Origin: an uncultured Methanomethylovorans sp.
GTDB taxonomy: Archaea > Halobacteriota > Methanosarcinia > Methanosarcinales > Methanosarcinaceae
Reading direction: 5' to 3'
Assembly (NCBI RefSeq): GCF_963678545.1
Contig: NZ_OY782870.1
Span: 2,232,001-2,296,000, forward strand
Length of the DNA stretch: 64,000 nucleotides
Shown here: positions 61,504 through 64,000 of the stretch, in pieces
Layout: each line of letters starts with the position of its first letter
How positions within the stretch are numbered: the first letter of the stretch is position 1
The notes under the pieces: generated by a model
The model's input: the letters and a program-made list of their open reading frames with translations, nothing else
Databases searched by the model: none
What the model was told of the DNA's origin: nothing
Program-made: the position numbers and the translations under genes

Positions 61504-62391
61504 ATGATTATCGGTGTGCTTGGGCCCAGTGGAACATACTCGGATAAAGCTGCTAGTCTATGGATTGAGAAAGAGTGTAATTCTATCTCAAGAGATGTTT
61601 CCCTTAAGTATTGTGGGGACTTCATCGATACTTTTGATTCGATAGTGAACAATGAAGCTGATATAGGCATTGTACCTGTGGAAAACTCTATCGAGGGATC
61701 AGTGGGCGTTACCTTGGACCTGCTTATGGAACATGAAGTTCAGATAATAGGAGAGGTTATTGTGCCTATAGAACACTGTTTATTGTCTAAAGGGAAAATA
61801 GGGGATATTAGAGTGATACTTTCCCATCCCCAGGCATTGGGACAGTGTAGGCAATTCATCAAAAGCCATTTCCCCCATGCAGAGATACGTACGACAGGTA
61901 GCACTTCTCATGCAGCTAAACTTGCCACTGAGTTTGAGGAGATGGCAGCAATAGCATCAAGAGAATCGGCCAGCAAATATCGCCTGAACGTGCTGCTCTG
62001 CAATATACAGGATTGCAATAATAATCATACACGTTTTATTGTCTTCAGGAAGAAACATGAAGCTGACGACCTTGTATGGAAAAACATAGATGCTAATACA
62101 ACTGAACAGGCTGATAAAACAAAGCTGAGTCTTCCACACAGAACATCCATAATAGTCTACCTTGACAGAGACAGACCTGGAGCATTGTATGATCTGCTGG
62201 GTGAATTCGCTACCAGGAAAATAAATCTCACAAGGATAGAATCCAGACCTTCAAAACGTATCCTGGGAGATTATTTATTTTACATAGACTTTGCAGGAAA
62301 TATAAGCGATACTATTATAAAAGATGCTTTAAATAACATTCTGCCGAAAGCAGGGATGATGAAAGTGCTTGGCTCCTATGTCATGATGTAA
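61504..62391 (+). CDS. pheA: Prephenate dehydratase
   Basis: 295 residues. The catalytic domain (about 1-180) has GVLGPSGTYSDKAASLWIEK, the VPVENSIEGSVG loop and NNHTRFIVF with the catalytic Thr-Arg-Phe. A regulatory ACT domain (about 205-290) has RPGALYDLLGEFATRKINLT and the ESRPSKRILGDYLFYIDF phenylalanine-binding signature. It makes phenylpyruvate for phenylalanine synthesis and is likely feedback-inhibited by phenylalanine. It stands alone as a monofunctional archaeal enzyme. Confidence 0.96.
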   Translation: MIIGVLGPSGTYSDKAASLWIEKECNSISRDVSLKYCGDFIDTFDSIVNNEADIGIVPVENSIEGSVGVTLDLLMEHEVQIIGEVIVPIEHCLLSKGKIGDIRVILSHPQALGQCRQFIKSHFPHAEIRTTGSTSHAAKLATEFEEMAAIASRESASKYRLNVLLCNIQDCNNNHTRFIVFRKKHEADDLVWKNIDANTTEQADKTKLSLPHRTSIIVYLDRDRPGALYDLLGEFATRKINLTRIESRPSKRILGDYLFYIDFAGNISDTIIKDALNNILPKAGMMKVLGSYVMM

Positions 62392-62433
62392 GAAGACTTA
62401 GGGAACAGCAGTATACAGGACAAGTGCATTGCC

Positions 62434-63312
62434 ATGAAGGTTGAAGACTTCATAAGAGATATAAATACAGTTATTGCAAAATACAGACGGCTATACAAGA
62501 TACTTGATGTTATTTCAATAACATTCCTGTTGTATTCTATTTTGCTTATCACTAACATGGAAATGGTCTTTGGACTATTCCCGGCACTTGAAGTTTACTC
62601 CACAGCATCGATAAGCATTCTTGGTGCAAGTATTTCATATCCTGCAATTTCCCTGTTTATAATATCAGTAGCTTGCGGACTTTTGTTAACTTTTATATTA
62701 CACGTAAGGGATAACAAAAGAAGCACAATCAACCTTGTTGAAGAAAAATACCCTGTGTTGCGTGAAAGACTCAGTACTGCTTACGATAACCGTGAAGTTG
62801 ATAATATTGTGGTTGCAGACTTGCAGGAAAACGTGACAAGAGCTTCTGCCAATGTAACTCATGAGATTTTTCTCAACAAAAAAAGACTATATATTGGTTT
62901 TTTCTCACTGTTAATTGCAATTTCCTTGCTTACCTATGTAAGTATAAGCGAATATCGTATATCTTCAACACCACAGGATATCATAGCTCCATTATTACCC
63001 CATAATGAAGGTGATGGCTCAGATCTGGCTGTAATGGAGCAGACTACAAATAATTCAGATAATTCGAAGGAAAATCTAACAGGTGAAACTTCAATAGTTG
63101 TAGTGGAAGGAAAACAAGTTGATCTGACTCTTCCACCGGGCTCAGGAACAGGTTTTACACAGGGAGAACAGTCCAATAACACACCCGAGGGGTTTACACC
63201 ATCTTCTGCCTACGATATTAATGTAATGTCTTCTCAGACATATTCTGAAGAGTTGCCGCAAGGATATGAAAGAATAATCAAACAGTACTTTGAAAAAATG
63301 GCAGGGAAATAA
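62434..63312 (+). CDS. Membrane protein of the MoxR operon
   Basis: 292 residues. Three hydrophobic helices (about 25-45, 67-90 and 149-167) and a charged cytoplasmic segment lie between the second and third. A C-terminal 110-residue extracytoplasmic or cytoplasmic tail is rich in Ser, Asn, Thr and Gly (PPGSGTGFTQGEQ). It precedes a MoxR ATPase by 48 bases, as do similar proteins in methanogen moxR-DUF58 clusters. I cannot assign a function. Confidence 0.75.
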   Translation: MKVEDFIRDINTVIAKYRRLYKILDVISITFLLYSILLITNMEMVFGLFPALEVYSTASISILGASISYPAISLFIISVACGLLLTFILHVRDNKRSTINLVEEKYPVLRERLSTAYDNREVDNIVVADLQENVTRASANVTHEIFLNKKRLYIGFFSLLIAISLLTYVSISEYRISSTPQDIIAPLLPHNEGDGSDLAVMEQTTNNSDNSKENLTGETSIVVVEGKQVDLTLPPGSGTGFTQGEQSNNTPEGFTPSSAYDINVMSSQTYSEELPQGYERIIKQYFEKMAGK

Positions 63313-63360
63313 TGGCATGCAAAACAATTCTATTATCCATGAATTTAAAGGAGACAAAAG

Positions 63361-64000
63361 ATGAACTCCAGTGAAATGAGCGCAGGAAATCTGTCCCAGA
63401 CATACCGGCTTGCCAGCGATATGTTCAATGCATTGTTCGCCGAGATAGGCAAGGTTGTAGTTGGACAGCAAGAGTATGTGGAACATATGATAATCACTAT
63501 GCTCTGTAATGGGCATGCTTTGGTCGAGAGCAATCCCGGCCTTGGGAAAACATTGACCATTTCTACGATAGCAAGGGTTATGGATCTGAAGTTTAGCAGG
63601 ATCCAGTGTACACCGGACCTAATGCCTGCTGACATCACGGGAACGAACATCATAGAAGAGCACGCAGGAATAAAAGCATTCAAGTTCCAGGCAGGGCCAG
63701 TCTTTGCCAACATAGTACTGGCCGATGAGATTAACCGTGCCTCACCAAAGACACAATCTGCAATGCTTGAAGCCATGCAGGAAAAACAGATAACCGTAGC
63801 CAATGACACTTACCCACTTGACAAACCGTTCTTTATACTGGCTACACAGAACCCTATTGAAATGGAAGGAACATTCCCGTTGCCTGAAGCACAATTGGAC
63901 AGGTTCTTGCTGAAGATATTACTGGACTATCCTACATTTGAGCAGGAACTCAGCATTGTGGACAGATACACTAAGATGGATTCTCCGCAGGTTAGAAAAG
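63361..64000 (+). CDS. MoxR-family AAA+ ATPase, partial at the window edge
   Basis: The first 213 codons are present from ATG 63361, with AAAGGAGAC upstream. Walker A is SNPGLGKTLT (near 59), Walker B is VLADEINRASPKTQSAMLEA and sensor 1 is ILATQNPIEMEGTFPLPEAQ, all MoxR hallmarks. MoxR ATPases act as chaperones for metal-centre or surface-protein assembly with DUF58/vWA proteins, expected just beyond the edge. Confidence 0.95.
   Translation, partial: MNSSEMSAGNLSQTYRLASDMFNALFAEIGKVVVGQQEYVEHMIITMLCNGHALVESNPGLGKTLTISTIARVMDLKFSRIQCTPDLMPADITGTNIIEEHAGIKAFKFQAGPVFANIVLADEINRASPKTQSAMLEAMQEKQITVANDTYPLDKPFFILATQNPIEMEGTFPLPEAQLDRFLLKILLDYPTFEQELSIVDRYTKMDSPQVRK

Overview
The window comes from a methylotrophic methanogenic archaeon, most likely a Methanosarcinaceae member such as Methanolobus, Methanomethylovorans or a relative. 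The grounds are archaeal information-processing genes (TFB, Gar1, LSm, Trm5, Trm56, AMP phosphorylase), a CooC-type ATPase, PGF-CTERM surface proteins, archaeal pilus genes, moderate-to-low G+C, GGAGGTGAT-like ribosome binding sites with frequent TTG/GTG starts, and a wealth of methanosarcinal insertion sequences. The species cannot be fixed from the sequence alone.

Region 1 (1-13.4 kb) is the right-hand part of an integrated virus-like element. It ends at a tyrosine integrase directly beside the 3' end of tRNA-Glu; its left end lies outside the window. One dense rightward operon encodes a short two-helix membrane protein resembling the major coat proteins of spindle-shaped archaeal viruses, several small membrane proteins, a 991-residue protein with a heptapeptide-repeat tail, two large secreted LamG proteins (one with a seven-bladed propeller nested in the LamG fold and split by a frameshift), a histone-H1-like basic protein and a miniature A24 prepilin-peptidase-like protein. 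This is the best candidate for an undescribed system here.

Region 2 (13.4-31 kb) is a mosaic of housekeeping genes (LSm, RNase HI, trm5-lysE, tfb-gar1, cooC) and mobile DNA: a complete IS4-like element, a complete two-frame IS5/IS427-like element that has cut a membrane-protein gene in two with a CATGG target duplication, a 133-bp MITE with a GATTACC duplication, IS5 relics, a 51-bp double-hairpin insertion, an integrase relic beside tRNA-Thr, and a duplicated trm5 3' end fused to a truncated VOC gene. Several zinc-binding micro-proteins lie between them.

Region 3 (31-43 kb) holds a membrane-anchored phosphatase-superfamily gene with an in-frame TAG (possible pyrrolysine), a PPP phosphatase, and a sulfur operon (TusA, DsrE-like, a cysteine-desulfurase homologue lacking the PLP lysine, an IscU-MIP18 fusion, DUF2284). 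It continues with a TPR protein, a TRAM protein, a DEAD-box helicase, a large sensor kinase, and tRNA-Met and tRNA-Asn.

Region 4 (43-64 kb) carries an archaeal type IV pilus operon (ATPase, double TadC/FlaJ platform, LamG-tailed pilin-like protein, second pilin-like protein) and, farther right, a 1215-residue surface protein that may belong with it. Also here are an IS graveyard, AMP phosphorylase with Trm56, a guanine-deaminase-like enzyme, prephenate dehydratase, and the start of a MoxR operon cut by the window edge.
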